Shown here in pieces: positions 19,201-28,577 of a DNA stretch of 64,000 nucleotides. The stretch is from Paenibacillus sp. GSMTC-2017 (GTDB lineage Bacteria; Bacillota; Bacilli; Paenibacillales; Paenibacillaceae). Where the stretch lies: NCBI RefSeq assembly GCF_016019935.1, contig NZ_JAECMT010000006.1, forward strand, positions 91,367-155,366. Reading direction: 5' to 3'. Position numbers and translations under genes: made by a program. Below the pieces are notes generated by a model. The model was not told where the DNA came from. It did no database searches and was given only the letters and a program-made list of their open reading frames with translations. The first letter of the stretch is position 1; every line of letters starts with the position of its first letter.

Positions 19201-19369
19201 CTTCTACGATACATTGTTGCCTGAGCTGAAGCAGAGAGGGAAATGTGTTATTGCGATTACCCATGATGATCGATATTTCCATACGGCGGATCAAGTGATT
19301 AAGATGGAGCTTGGTCAAGTTGTGGAAGTGGTGCAAAACGAGTCGAACAGCAGTCACGTTTATTCATAG
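16262..19369 (+). CDS. ClbP-like D-Asn prodrug peptidase fused to ABC exporter
   Basis: The start is the ATG 16262, inside the glycosyltransferase end; it gives a clean signal peptide ending near LAVAA. Residues about 35-380 are an S12/class C beta-lactamase-type domain with S93-x-x-K96 (STSK) and Y187 (YATINYDVLG), close to the catalytic positions S95/K98/Y186 of ClbP. Extra membrane helices and a six-helix transporter region follow, then an ABC ATPase with GGNGSGKSTL near residue 853, signature LSTGQRKRLAL and Walker B CLFDEWAADQDP, as in cyclic-peptide exporters. ClbP-family enzymes cut N-acyl-D-Asn from prodrugs outside the cytoplasm. Fusion to an ABC half-transporter lets export and activation happen together. 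The third residue of the Tyr motif is Thr, not Asn. Confidence 0.88.
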   Translation: MSNFKRIMLSICLIATLFISVSGSLAVAASTVGSAEITDIDAYIEDMKDKSEIPGMSVVIVKGGETVYQKGFGYADAKSNVPVGPETLFELGSTSKAYTALAVIQLEERGLLNLDDPVTKYLPWFKTTYEGQPADIQLKHFLYQTSGLPFHSIGDIPVAEDDLALETTVRTQIGQKLDHRPGEKYLYATINYDVLGLIIQGVSGMSYEEYVQSNVLDPLNLKQTYMFREDAAQGEMAVGYKLSMLNPAVYDAPMYRGNTPAGYIISNSTDVAKWLKIQLNADPEAEAFSKWITKSHEPNRAVAPASDGSSYAAGWSVYQEGTGMLAHAGANPNFSTYFAIRPTDGFGVAVLANLNSPYTSTTAQGIMNMLIGKKVPETGGDMYKSIDTISSVALLITAPVLLLVLWLTGQAILQTIKGTRTYVGRHATTVSGLAIYATFMAGLAYCFYQIPDTLFWNLNWTFVQVWAPNIFTYTVVSLYTTIALFGLYFLFTTVFPKSDDRSFFALTLLSIASGFGNALIIFIVNETLNRDIQKFQSGMLVFFVLGIAIYVFGQKLVRTRLVRIANDMVYEKRVELLGKILSTSYQKIEGVEEGKIPASLNNDTETISGFSNIVITGATSLVTLISCFVYMGMISFMGVLVAIGFIVLAAGIHYFVGLKANRLWEQMRDIQNVFFRFISDLTGGFKELSLNKNKRADFQQDMQANCHSYREKRIGGDLKFANVNVIGELLFTFVIGAVVFLFPLLFSELKTNTMRNYVFVLLYMTGPVHGILGTIPNIFRVRISWNRINELSKELDSIQEAQKQVATSVEASDSMDLKLKSVEYHYGNSEGEKFAVGPIDCSFRSGQITFITGGNGSGKSTLAKLITGLYEPVHGGITINGQSIHMSELSGHFSAIFSDFYLFEKLYGVPYSSKQAEIAHYLNVLHLQDKVEIRDGSLNTRKLSTGQRKRLALLISYLEDRPICLFDEWAADQDPEYRAFFYDTLLPELKQRGKCVIAITHDDRYFHTADQVIKMELGQVVEVVQNESNSSHVYS

Positions 19370-19414
19370 TAGGGCCAAGACTGTTTAGTGAACTGCCTGA
19401 GAGGATGGAGCTAT

Positions 19415-22400
19415 ATGAGAGAGAGCCTTTCAAACAAATTGGACAAGGAAAATGTAGAAGATATTGTCGCATTAACGCCATTGCAAGAAGGCTTGTTATT
19501 TCATTATAGGAGTGACAAGGATAAACATTTTTATAAGGAGCAATTTTCTGCTCGATTATTAGGGAATTGCTCCGCTCAAACATTTAAGCAGGCTTGGCAG
19601 ACCGTCGTTCGAGCCAATGATGTTCTACGATTGGTCTATCGATGGGAGAAGCTTGAGAAGCCTGTCCAGATTGTATTGAGAAATCGTGAAGTGCCAATTG
19701 CCGTTTATGATTATTCCGATCATGCTATCGAGCAAGCAGAGGAATTAGTTTCCAGTCTAAAAGAGCAAGACCGTTGGAAGGAGCTAGATCTTGCAACGGC
19801 GCCATTTCGGATTATGTTATGTCTGCTAAACGACGAGACAAGCGAGATGGTCATTACTTGGCATCATATTTTATTTGACGGCTGGAGCAATGGGGTTCTG
19901 CTTAAAGAGTTTATGCAAGCTTATGAAGCAATCTCGGAAGGTTCATCGTTACCGTTGAAGGATGGTATTAAAACACCTTTTAAACAATTTGTGCAGTTGC
20001 AGCAGCGCCAAAACAAAGGGTTGCAGCAACAATATTGGAAGCAGGAGTTTACGGGGTGGCAGGAGCGCACCTTGCTGACTGAAGCGTTAGAGTCGCAACT
20101 GGAGCGGGCCCACGAAGGTAAAGGTGCTCGCCACACGATAACCATTCCTACAATAGCGGCAGCGGAAATCAATCGGTATGTACAACAACATGAGGTTACG
20201 TTAGCTGCTTTCTTGTATACGGCTTGGGGAATTTTGATTGGTCGTTATTGTAGGTCAGATGATGTGTTGTTTGGCACAACCGTATCAGGTAGAACGCCCG
20301 AACTCGCGGGAATTGAAGAGATGATCGGGTTGTTTATTAATACGATTCCACTTCGTATGTGCTGGAAGTCCGATGATGGAGTGAGCGAGCTCGTTAACGC
20401 TGTTAATGAACAATTAAAGCGACGAGTAGATTATGAGCTGACACCGTTAGTGGATATTAGCTCCTATAGTGGAGCTGACCAGTATGGATCATTATTTAAC
20501 ACGATAATGGTTATCGAAAACTATCCGCTGGATACCAACATTGGTCAAACGGGTGCGCTGCGAATCGATCGTTATACGATGGTAGAAGACACGCACTATG
20601 GGATGACGATAGGCGTCCAGATGAGAAGAGATGGTGAGCTTGAGCTTGAGTTTGCTTACGACGCAAGCAGCTTCTCCGAACCAATGGTATCGAGGTTAGC
20701 TAATCATTATAGGGAAATTATTAGTCAGATGTGTAGTAATGCGGAGCTAATGATCAGCGAGATTAAGCTGTTAACAACGGATGAGCATGAACGGCTCCTA
20801 TACTCGTTTAATGATAGGCTGTCGCCTGTACAAATGCCCGAAAACCAAGAGCTAGACACGGTGCATAGCCGATTCGAGCAACAGGTCGAGCAAACACCTG
20901 ATCGTGTTGCAGTTATATGTGATGAACGGAGCTATACGTATAGCGAAATTAATGGAGCCGCCAATCGGTTGGCACATCGGATTAGGGCGCTGGGTGTTTG
21001 TGCTGATGAGCCTCTAGCGATCTGGCTAGATCGATCGGAGCAACTTTTAATTACGATGCTGGCTGTACTTAAGACGGGTGCTGCTTATGTACCTATCGAT
21101 TATGATTACGCTCCAGGTCGGATTAATCAGATGTTGCAAGATTGCGAGGCGAGGATTTTAGTTACAACTGATTATGATTTGCCAGAAGCTATCGCATTTA
21201 ATGGAACAATTGTGAGTTTGGCTACACATCAATCGCTGTTTGATACGAGCGTAATAGGTGATGAAGCTGACAATGAAGTTCAAATAAATGATGCTGGCAA
21301 CCAGCCTTCTATTAACAAGTCTAATGATACGGCTTATATTCTATACACATCAGGCTCGACCGGCACGCCAAAAGGGGTAGTTGTTGAGCATCGCAATCTA
21401 TTAGCTTATGTGGATGCATTTCAGCATGAGTTCCGCTTGAGCAAAGACGATACCTTTTTGCAGCAGGCTTCTCCTTCCTTTGACCAATTTGTAGAGGAAG
21501 TATATCCCGTGTTGCTAGCTGGAGGTCAGGTTGTTATTGCTCGCAAAACAGATGTGATAGACATGCCTAGGTTAGTAGAGCTGATCGACAGACATCAGGT
21601 GACGATCGTATCCGTTTCTCCGCTACTCTTGAATGAGCTGAACAAACAGTCAGGGATGGACAGCGTCAGAATTTTTATTAGCGGCGGCGACGTTTTGAAG
21701 ACTGAATATATGTCGGCATTACTAGAAAAAGCGGATGTCTACAATACGTATGGACCAACTGAAGCGACAGTTTGTGGTACGTATCATAGATGCTCAGCTA
21801 CAAACGCTGTACGCGGCAGTATACCGATAGGCAAGCCCATATTAAACTATCGCGTGTATGTCCTTGACCCGTATGGACATCCTCTTCCAATTGGTGTTCC
21901 GGGGGAGATTTGTATCGCGGGAGCAGGTGTCGCCCGAGGTTATTTGAACAGACCCGAGCTTACAGCGCAAAGCTTCTCCATAGATCCATATTATACGGAG
22001 GAGCGAATGTATCGAACGGGAGATATCGGATTATGGATGCTAGATGGAAGCTTGCAATATGTTGGCAGAAATGATCAGCAAGTGAAAATTCGAGGATACA
22101 GAGTGGAGCCCGGTGATATCGAGTATCGTTTGCTCAGCTTAGCAGCGATTGATGAAGCGAGTGTGCTTGCACACGAATATGAACATGGCATGATGTCGTT
22201 AGCTGCGTATGTGAAGACGAATCGTGATGTAACAGCTAATGAGCTTCGTAATGAGTTAGCCCTAAGTTTACCAGCATATATGATTCCGAATTCTTTCTAT
22301 CACATCGATTCCGTTCCTATGACAGCTAATGGAAAGTTAGATCGCAAAGCGTTATTGCAGGTTTCGAATAGGTTAGCTAGTGATGTACGAGCTATGATAA

Positions 22401-23269
22401 CAGACAGTGAGGCAAGCGAGACGGAGAAAAAAATTGTTCGTGTATGGAAAGACGTACTGAAGGTGGATGATGTCGGGTTGCAAGAACATTTTTTTGACCT
22501 AGGCGGTAATTCGATCTTACTTATGCAGCTGCATGCCAAGCTCGAGAAGGAATATGCATGGGGTATCCAAATTGTAGATCTCTTCTCCTATACGACAATT
22601 GCTAGATTAGCTCAGTGGGTAGACGAAAAGCAAAGCTATAAAGAGAATGATGATGGAGCTGTATGGGGTAACTATCAACAGTTGCCAGCGACATTTTTTC
22701 ATCGTCAGATGAACGGTAGTGGAGTAGGAGTTGTCAGGTTTCATCTTCAAACTAATCTGCTTGCATCCATTATTGAATATGCTGAAAGTGCCAAAGTCGA
22801 ATGGTTTGATGTTCTGTCAGGCATGATGGTGTATCTCATTAGTGAGTGGAATGGCAAACCTGATGTGGCGATTCAATGTTTGGTAGAGGGAGGAGATCAG
22901 GTATCCCCTCTGTTAGTGAATATGAATGTCATTAATGGATTTGAAGGGTTGTTTCAATTCGTACATCAGGCACGCAAGAGCGGAAACAAATACGTCTATC
23001 CTATCGATCATATTCTCTCATCTAAGCTTATAAAAGGAGAAAACGATGTGCTGCCATTGCTCTATCGCAATCAAGATATCGAAATCGATGCAGCATTGCT
23101 ACAAGTATATGATATCGCTTGGGGCGTAGAGGAACAGACTGATGAAAATAAGTTGTCTATATCGATCAAATTTAATGACAAGCGAATGAAAAAGGATGCC
23201 ATTCATACGTTGGCGAGCGGATATATTGATCTGCTGCGTCAATTGACTGCAAGTATCATGATGTCGTGA
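19415..23269 (+). CDS. NRPS, C-A-T plus partial condensation domain
   Basis: The start is set at ATG 19415 behind GAGGATGGAG; upstream codons lack a site. The 1284 residues hold a condensation domain (about 20-440, HHILFDG near 149), an adenylation domain (about 470-975, SGSTGTPKG near 645), and a carrier domain (S1033 in GGNSILLMQ). The last about 210 residues resemble only the C-terminal lobe of a condensation domain and have no HHxxxDG. The A-domain pocket reads D-Q-E-S-I-G-T-V-C-K by hand alignment. The closest code recalled is that of bacitracin lysine (DAESIGSVCK), so a basic residue is a tentative guess. The N-terminus would accept N-acyl-D-Asn from the first NRPS; the next partner is a ketosynthase. 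Confidence 0.88.
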   Translation: MRESLSNKLDKENVEDIVALTPLQEGLLFHYRSDKDKHFYKEQFSARLLGNCSAQTFKQAWQTVVRANDVLRLVYRWEKLEKPVQIVLRNREVPIAVYDYSDHAIEQAEELVSSLKEQDRWKELDLATAPFRIMLCLLNDETSEMVITWHHILFDGWSNGVLLKEFMQAYEAISEGSSLPLKDGIKTPFKQFVQLQQRQNKGLQQQYWKQEFTGWQERTLLTEALESQLERAHEGKGARHTITIPTIAAAEINRYVQQHEVTLAAFLYTAWGILIGRYCRSDDVLFGTTVSGRTPELAGIEEMIGLFINTIPLRMCWKSDDGVSELVNAVNEQLKRRVDYELTPLVDISSYSGADQYGSLFNTIMVIENYPLDTNIGQTGALRIDRYTMVEDTHYGMTIGVQMRRDGELELEFAYDASSFSEPMVSRLANHYREIISQMCSNAELMISEIKLLTTDEHERLLYSFNDRLSPVQMPENQELDTVHSRFEQQVEQTPDRVAVICDERSYTYSEINGAANRLAHRIRALGVCADEPLAIWLDRSEQLLITMLAVLKTGAAYVPIDYDYAPGRINQMLQDCEARILVTTDYDLPEAIAFNGTIVSLATHQSLFDTSVIGDEADNEVQINDAGNQPSINKSNDTAYILYTSGSTGTPKGVVVEHRNLLAYVDAFQHEFRLSKDDTFLQQASPSFDQFVEEVYPVLLAGGQVVIARKTDVIDMPRLVELIDRHQVTIVSVSPLLLNELNKQSGMDSVRIFISGGDVLKTEYMSALLEKADVYNTYGPTEATVCGTYHRCSATNAVRGSIPIGKPILNYRVYVLDPYGHPLPIGVPGEICIAGAGVARGYLNRPELTAQSFSIDPYYTEERMYRTGDIGLWMLDGSLQYVGRNDQQVKIRGYRVEPGDIEYRLLSLAAIDEASVLAHEYEHGMMSLAAYVKTNRDVTANELRNELALSLPAYMIPNSFYHIDSVPMTANGKLDRKALLQVSNRLASDVRAMITDSEASETEKKIVRVWKDVLKVDDVGLQEHFFDLGGNSILLMQLHAKLEKEYAWGIQIVDLFSYTTIARLAQWVDEKQSYKENDDGAVWGNYQQLPATFFHRQMNGSGVGVVRFHLQTNLLASIIEYAESAKVEWFDVLSGMMVYLISEWNGKPDVAIQCLVEGGDQVSPLLVNMNVINGFEGLFQFVHQARKSGNKYVYPIDHILSSKLIKGENDVLPLLYRNQDIEIDAALLQVYDIAWGVEEQTDENKLSISIKFNDKRMKKDAIHTLASGYIDLLRQLTASIMMS

Positions 23270-23282
23270 GAGGAGTTCGTGG

Positions 23283-24551
23283 ATGAGAAAGCTAGCGCTT
23301 CTATTTCCGGGTCAAGGTTCGCAATATATTGGGATGGGCAAGGAACTGCTTGAACGATCATCAACAGCACGAGTGGTATTTGCTGAAGCTGATGAAGTGT
23401 TAGGGTTCAATCTGCAGCAGCTTATTGCAAATGGTAGTCCCGAAGAGTTAACTCGTACGGAGAACGCGCAGCCTGCTCTGCTTACCGTTAGTGTTGCTGC
23501 GTTTCGTGTATATATGGAGGAAATTGGTGTTGAACCTGCCTATATGGCAGGACATAGCCTTGGTGAGTTCTCTGCACTTACTTGTGCAGGAGTGATGTCG
23601 TTTGCTGATGCGCTGCGACTTGTTAGAAGTAGAGGTCAGCTTATGCAACAAGCTGCTGCCGAAGGGGTCGGCGCGATGTGTGCCATTATCGGCAGCAATC
23701 GGAATCGTGTAGAAGAGGCATGTGTACGAGCATCAACTTCGGAGGAGCGGACAGTTGTAATCTCCAATTATAACTCCTCGGAGCAGCTAGTCATCTCCGG
23801 ACATCGTTCAGCTGTTGAAGATGCAGCTCGTGAACTGGAGTTGATTGGAGCTCGTATCGCGTTTCTTAAAGTGAGCGCACCATTTCATAGCCCGCTGATG
23901 AACTCTGCAGCCATTCAGTTTCAAGAGGAGCTTGCTGCCTATTCATATACTTCGTTCAAGTGGCCGGTACTATCGAATGTTACGGGTAAAGCTTATGAAT
24001 CCCCTGAACACGTTGTTAGTTACTTAACGCAGCAGCTAACTGCCCCAGTTCGTTGGGATGACAGTATGAAGTTGTTGCACAGTGAAGGAGTTTCAGTCGC
24101 TGTGGAGCTAGGGGCCAAGCAAGTTTTGACGCAGTTTATGAAGGTAGATGCAGCTTCAATTACCTGTTATCCCTATGAAAAAGCAGCAGAGCTCGATTTC
24201 CTTCGAAATGAACTGGCAGCCGATAAACTTACGCAGCTCCGCAAGCAAGTGACAAACAACGTTGTAACCAAATGTCTAGCGGCGGCTGTATGTACACGCA
24301 ATCGAAATTGGGATTTGGAAGAGTATGAGCAAGGTTTTGTTATCCCTTACAGACAAATACAACGGCTGCAAGAACAGTTAGACGTGACAGGGGCTCCACC
24401 AACTGAAGCGCAGATGCAGGAGGCGCTGGAGCTACTCAAGGGGATGTTGGAAACGAAAAAAGTACCCCAAACGGAGCTGCAAGAACGATTTGCCGACATT
24501 CTGAAGCAAACGGGAACAACAGCGTTATTTCCAGCCTATGCAAGTGCTTAG
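23283..24551 (+). CDS. discrete malonyl-CoA acyltransferase (trans-AT)
   Basis: This 422-residue protein has the FabD fold: LFPGQGSQYIGMG at the start, the active-site serine in GHSLGEF, and the second His in the FHSPLM stretch. About 110 residues are added at the C-terminus (from VTKCLAAAVCTRNRNW on), as in the discrete ATs of Bacillus trans-AT pathways. Neither downstream PKS protein contains an AT domain, so this enzyme should load their carrier domains with malonyl units. It starts 13 bases after the NRPS stop behind GAGGAG. A housekeeping FabD is unlikely because of the extension and the location. Confidence 0.9.
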   Translation: MRKLALLFPGQGSQYIGMGKELLERSSTARVVFAEADEVLGFNLQQLIANGSPEELTRTENAQPALLTVSVAAFRVYMEEIGVEPAYMAGHSLGEFSALTCAGVMSFADALRLVRSRGQLMQQAAAEGVGAMCAIIGSNRNRVEEACVRASTSEERTVVISNYNSSEQLVISGHRSAVEDAARELELIGARIAFLKVSAPFHSPLMNSAAIQFQEELAAYSYTSFKWPVLSNVTGKAYESPEHVVSYLTQQLTAPVRWDDSMKLLHSEGVSVAVELGAKQVLTQFMKVDAASITCYPYEKAAELDFLRNELAADKLTQLRKQVTNNVVTKCLAAAVCTRNRNWDLEEYEQGFVIPYRQIQRLQEQLDVTGAPPTEAQMQEALELLKGMLETKKVPQTELQERFADILKQTGTTALFPAYASA

Positions 24552-24587
24552 TTTATAACAAGCCCGATTAAGTATGGAGGTGAAGGG

Positions 24588-27500
24588 GTGGATTTTAAAT
24601 CAATCAAGTTGAATCGGGGGCCAGCTGCCGAGCTTGAAGATGTCTCTTTTGATCGTACATCCGGCGGAGATATTGCAATAATCGGAATAGCGGTAAAGCT
24701 TCCGCTTGCTGATACGTTAGACCAATTCGTCACAAACCTGCAAATGGGAAAAGATTGTGTGAGGCCAATCCCTCACATGCGGAAGCGGGATACGGACACT
24801 TATTTCAAGGGGATCGGTACAGATCCTGAAGGTTTAGCTTATGGCGAAGCTGCATATCTCGATGAGATCGACAAGTTTGACTATCCCTTTTTTAAGTTGT
24901 CACCGAGAGAAGCGAGCTTGCTTGATCCAAATCAGCGGATATTTCTAGAGACTGCATGGCGTACGATCGAAGATGCTGGTTACGGTGGAGGGAAACTACG
25001 AGGGAGTCGGACAGGCGTTTATGTCGGTTACGGATCAGATGGGGACTATTTGAAGTTGATCCGTAAAGTTGAGCCAGATGCTGTATCGATGTCATTAGCT
25101 GGTAACATACGTCCGATCATCGCTAGCCGATTGTCCTATCTAATGGATTTAAGAGGGCCTAGTTTGCTTGTTGATACAACATGCTCCTCGTCCCTTGTAG
25201 CTGTCCATCTGGCTTGCCAAGCTATTCGCAATGGCGAGTGTGACTCCGCAATTGTAGGTGGAATTCAGCTTCATCTTATTCCAGTTCGGGAATTTGAGGT
25301 TGGAATTGAATCATCTACTTCACGGGCACGAACGTTCGATGATCGAGCAGACGGCACTGGAACAGGCGAAGGTGTCGTCGCAATGATGCTGAAACCGCTG
25401 GATCAAGCATTAGAAGCACGTGACAACATTTATGCGGTCATCAAGTCTAGTGCAATGAATCAAGATGGCGGCTCAGTCGGAATAACAGCTCCAAACGTGG
25501 AAGCGCAAGAGGCTGTTATTGTTGACGCATGGAATCGGGCGGATATAGACCCTGAGACGATAGGCTATATCGAGACACATGGAACAGCTACTAAGCTTGG
25601 AGACCCCATCGAAGTAGAAGGGCTAAAGCGAGCGTTTCGGCAATTTACAGATAAACGTCAGTTTTGTGCAATCGGAGCTCTCAAGAGCAATATCGGACAT
25701 TTAGACAATACAGCAGGTATCGCGGGTTTGCTCAAAGCTGTGTTATCGCTGAAGCATAAGTGTATCTATCCGACGCTGCATTTTGATAGACCAAATCGAG
25801 TAATCGATTTTGCAGAGTCACCCCTTTATGTAAGCGACAGATTGATGGAATGGGAGGAAGGCGCGCATCCCCGCAGATGTGGTGTTAGCTCCTTTGGTAT
25901 AAGCGGTACGAACTGTCACGTTATTTTGGAGGAGGCTCCAGAAACCAGCACATTATCTAAGAGCAATAACGGTGAGTATCGATTGTTTGTATTGTCAGCA
26001 CAGTCAGAGTCAGCATTACAAGCTTATGTGGATTCAAGTATTGCATTTATTGAGCACAATTCTACAGTTGAATTTGGCGATGTGTGCTTTACATTAAGTA
26101 CGGGCCGAGACCATTACCGATACCGAATAGCAATTGCAGCAAAGAGTGTAGACGAAGTTTTGGATGAGCTTAGACGCTTTACAACGATAGGTTTTACGGC
26201 TTACCTGAATCGATCGGATGACGAGAAGTTCAATTATTTACACGCAGAAATAATAGATCGCTTTAGCTCTCAGCAAGAGGTAATACGTTCTACCGCCGAG
26301 GCTGTGCTAACCTCCTATGTGCAATCCGACAAACGAGATAGGCAACTCTGTGGTGAGTTAGGCAAGTTGTATGCGCAGGGAGCTACTTACAATTGGGATC
26401 GAATATATCGACAAGAGCGAAGAAAACGTGTCAGTTGCCCAACATATCCATTCGATAGATATCGTTGTTGGGTGAAGTTGACGGGCACAAACCTGGCGGT
26501 CAATCCTCAACAAGAAATGACGAAAGATGATCTCGTGAATGAGTTTAAAGGACTACGAGGGAATGATTGCAGCAGCTTTTACCATCAGCGAATATGGGGT
26601 CATGAACCGTTAACGAGCGGCACCCGAAGAAATCGGGGCCGACAGTCTATTCTCATTTTTCATGATGACCAGCATGTTGGCAGTCAGTTAGTCAGTAGAT
26701 GGAAGGCAACTAATGTTGAGGTTATAGAAGTTGTTATGGGCGAGCGTTACGAACAAGTGAATGAGTCAGCGTTTGTCATTCAAGATGAGCTGCATGATTA
26801 TGAGCGGTTATTGCTCGATTTAGCTCATGTGTCGATTAATGGGGTCGTTGATCTACGTTATACATCAATGCGAGCAGAAGCGGAAACCTTTCCGGAGCAT
26901 GAATTAAGTATTGAAAGGTCGATTTATAGATTTTATCGTCTGACACACGCTTTAACACGTCGAGCTAATAATGATCCGTTAGAGATAACGATTGTATCTG
27001 CCTATGCGGACGAAGTGATCGCTGATCAAGCAAGAGTGCTGCCTGAGCAATTCGCTATGATCGGATTAAGTAAGGCAATTGGTTGGGAGAATCCGCATAT
27101 ACGTATTCGCTGGATCGATCTCGACGATTCATCAGATTCGGTGGAGTCCATATGGTCGGAACTCCAATATGAATCTAACGATTATTGGAGTGCTTATCGT
27201 GACGGGAAACGTTTCGTAGAACGAGTTGACGTACTGGATGTTGAAGAACAATCAGCCAATAGCCATCTTATGAATCTCGATTCTGAAGGTATATATGTAA
27301 TTACAGGCGGTCTAGGCAACATTGGATTGCTTATCGCTGAGCATCTTGCAAAAGAAGCAAATGGGTCAATAAACATCGCCTTAATAGGCAGGAATGTTTT
27401 GCCGCAACGTGAACAGTGGTCTGAAATCGAGCTGAGGAATGAAGACGACAGATTAGTTCAAAAGCTTCGAGCCATTCGCGCTATTGAAGCGGCAGGTGCT

Positions 27501-28577
27501 ACGGTGGAGCTAATCCGTACTGATGCGGCCAATAAAGAACAGCTAAGCGAGGCGATTACTGAGTTGCGGCAACGATATGGGCGGATTGCGGGTATCGTCC
27601 ATGCTGCTGGCATTGCTGAAGGGAACCTGTTGAGCCGCTTGTCAGCAGAGGAGCTTCAAGCTGTAATTGCATCGAAGGTGACAGGCACTTGGCTCTTGGA
27701 TCATCTAACACGGCAAGATAAACCAGATTTCTTCGTTTTATTTTCATCAGCAATAACGTTGGTAGGCGGGATCGGCTCAGGTCCATATACAGCAGGCAAT
27801 GCATACTTGGATGGATATACAGCCTATCGGAATCGACTTGGCTTACGAACGCTGACGATCAACTGGCCTGCTTGGGAACAGTTGGGTGTTGCTGGGGATG
27901 CAGACTTTGATGAGTCTAAGGAGATGTTCTGTTTGATGCCTGCCGAGCATGGAATAAAGGCTTTTCGAGAACTGCTTTCTGGGGCTGAAGCTACACCAAT
28001 ACAGCAAGCAATTGTCGGGAAATGGAATCGTAAGAGCAGTTTGTTCGCTCTAGGAGAGATGTTGCCATTCCGACAATCTGAACAGGTTGGGCAGGCGTTG
28101 GCACTGTCGTCACATGCAAATAACGTTCAGTCTAACATTGCAACTACCAGACAAACGAAAGCGGTAAATGGTAAGTCGCTTGCAGCGCCGAAAACGTATA
28201 GCGAAATTGAACAAGCGGTAACAGAAGCATGGAAATTGGTGCTTGGGTATGAGGAACTCGACATAAACGCCAATTTCTTCGAGATAGGAGGGGATTCGAT
28301 ACTCATTGTAAAAGTGCATCATTATGTCGACGAGTGTTTTCCTGATTTAACAACAATTGCCGATCTGTTCTCCTATCCGACAATAACACGAATAACTAGC
28401 CATCTTTATTCTGTTATTACCAGTAGAGTTGACAAAGCTGAGCCAAAACGTGAGTCGATTGAAGCTGATTCATTTAACGATTCGATTCTAGCGTTGTTTG
28501 GTCGAATGGAGCAAGGCGAATTATCGATCGATGATGCAGTTGATCTATTTCGCGAGCTGGAGGTAGCAAATGGATAA
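24588..28577 (+). CDS. trans-AT PKS, KS-KR-ACP
   Basis: A GTG start behind GGAGGTGAAGG gives 1329 residues. The ketosynthase (about 30-450) has C199 in DTTCSSSL and the histidines in ETHGTATKLGD and KSNIGHLD, so it should be active. There is no AT domain. A ketoreductase (about 880-1160) has the NADPH site ITGGLGNIG, the catalytic serine in LFSSA and Tyr/Asn in PYTAGNAYLD. The carrier domain near residue 1240 has GGDSILIVK. The last about 35 residues (SILALFGRMEQGELSIDDAV...) look like a docking helix pair. One malonyl extension with reduction to a hydroxyl is predicted. The gene overlaps the next PKS by 8 bases. Confidence 0.9.
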   Translation: MDFKSIKLNRGPAAELEDVSFDRTSGGDIAIIGIAVKLPLADTLDQFVTNLQMGKDCVRPIPHMRKRDTDTYFKGIGTDPEGLAYGEAAYLDEIDKFDYPFFKLSPREASLLDPNQRIFLETAWRTIEDAGYGGGKLRGSRTGVYVGYGSDGDYLKLIRKVEPDAVSMSLAGNIRPIIASRLSYLMDLRGPSLLVDTTCSSSLVAVHLACQAIRNGECDSAIVGGIQLHLIPVREFEVGIESSTSRARTFDDRADGTGTGEGVVAMMLKPLDQALEARDNIYAVIKSSAMNQDGGSVGITAPNVEAQEAVIVDAWNRADIDPETIGYIETHGTATKLGDPIEVEGLKRAFRQFTDKRQFCAIGALKSNIGHLDNTAGIAGLLKAVLSLKHKCIYPTLHFDRPNRVIDFAESPLYVSDRLMEWEEGAHPRRCGVSSFGISGTNCHVILEEAPETSTLSKSNNGEYRLFVLSAQSESALQAYVDSSIAFIEHNSTVEFGDVCFTLSTGRDHYRYRIAIAAKSVDEVLDELRRFTTIGFTAYLNRSDDEKFNYLHAEIIDRFSSQQEVIRSTAEAVLTSYVQSDKRDRQLCGELGKLYAQGATYNWDRIYRQERRKRVSCPTYPFDRYRCWVKLTGTNLAVNPQQEMTKDDLVNEFKGLRGNDCSSFYHQRIWGHEPLTSGTRRNRGRQSILIFHDDQHVGSQLVSRWKATNVEVIEVVMGERYEQVNESAFVIQDELHDYERLLLDLAHVSINGVVDLRYTSMRAEAETFPEHELSIERSIYRFYRLTHALTRRANNDPLEITIVSAYADEVIADQARVLPEQFAMIGLSKAIGWENPHIRIRWIDLDDSSDSVESIWSELQYESNDYWSAYRDGKRFVERVDVLDVEEQSANSHLMNLDSEGIYVITGGLGNIGLLIAEHLAKEANGSINIALIGRNVLPQREQWSEIELRNEDDRLVQKLRAIRAIEAAGATVELIRTDAANKEQLSEAITELRQRYGRIAGIVHAAGIAEGNLLSRLSAEELQAVIASKVTGTWLLDHLTRQDKPDFFVLFSSAITLVGGIGSGPYTAGNAYLDGYTAYRNRLGLRTLTINWPAWEQLGVAGDADFDESKEMFCLMPAEHGIKAFRELLSGAEATPIQQAIVGKWNRKSSLFALGEMLPFRQSEQVGQALALSSHANNVQSNIATTRQTKAVNGKSLAAPKTYSEIEQAVTEAWKLVLGYEELDINANFFEIGGDSILIVKVHHYVDECFPDLTTIADLFSYPTITRITSHLYSVITSRVDKAEPKRESIEADSFNDSILALFGRMEQGELSIDDAVDLFRELEVANG

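Noticed and set aside
23283-24551. Housekeeping FabD
   Set aside because: The C-terminal extension and the position between an NRPS and AT-less PKS genes point to a trans-acting AT.
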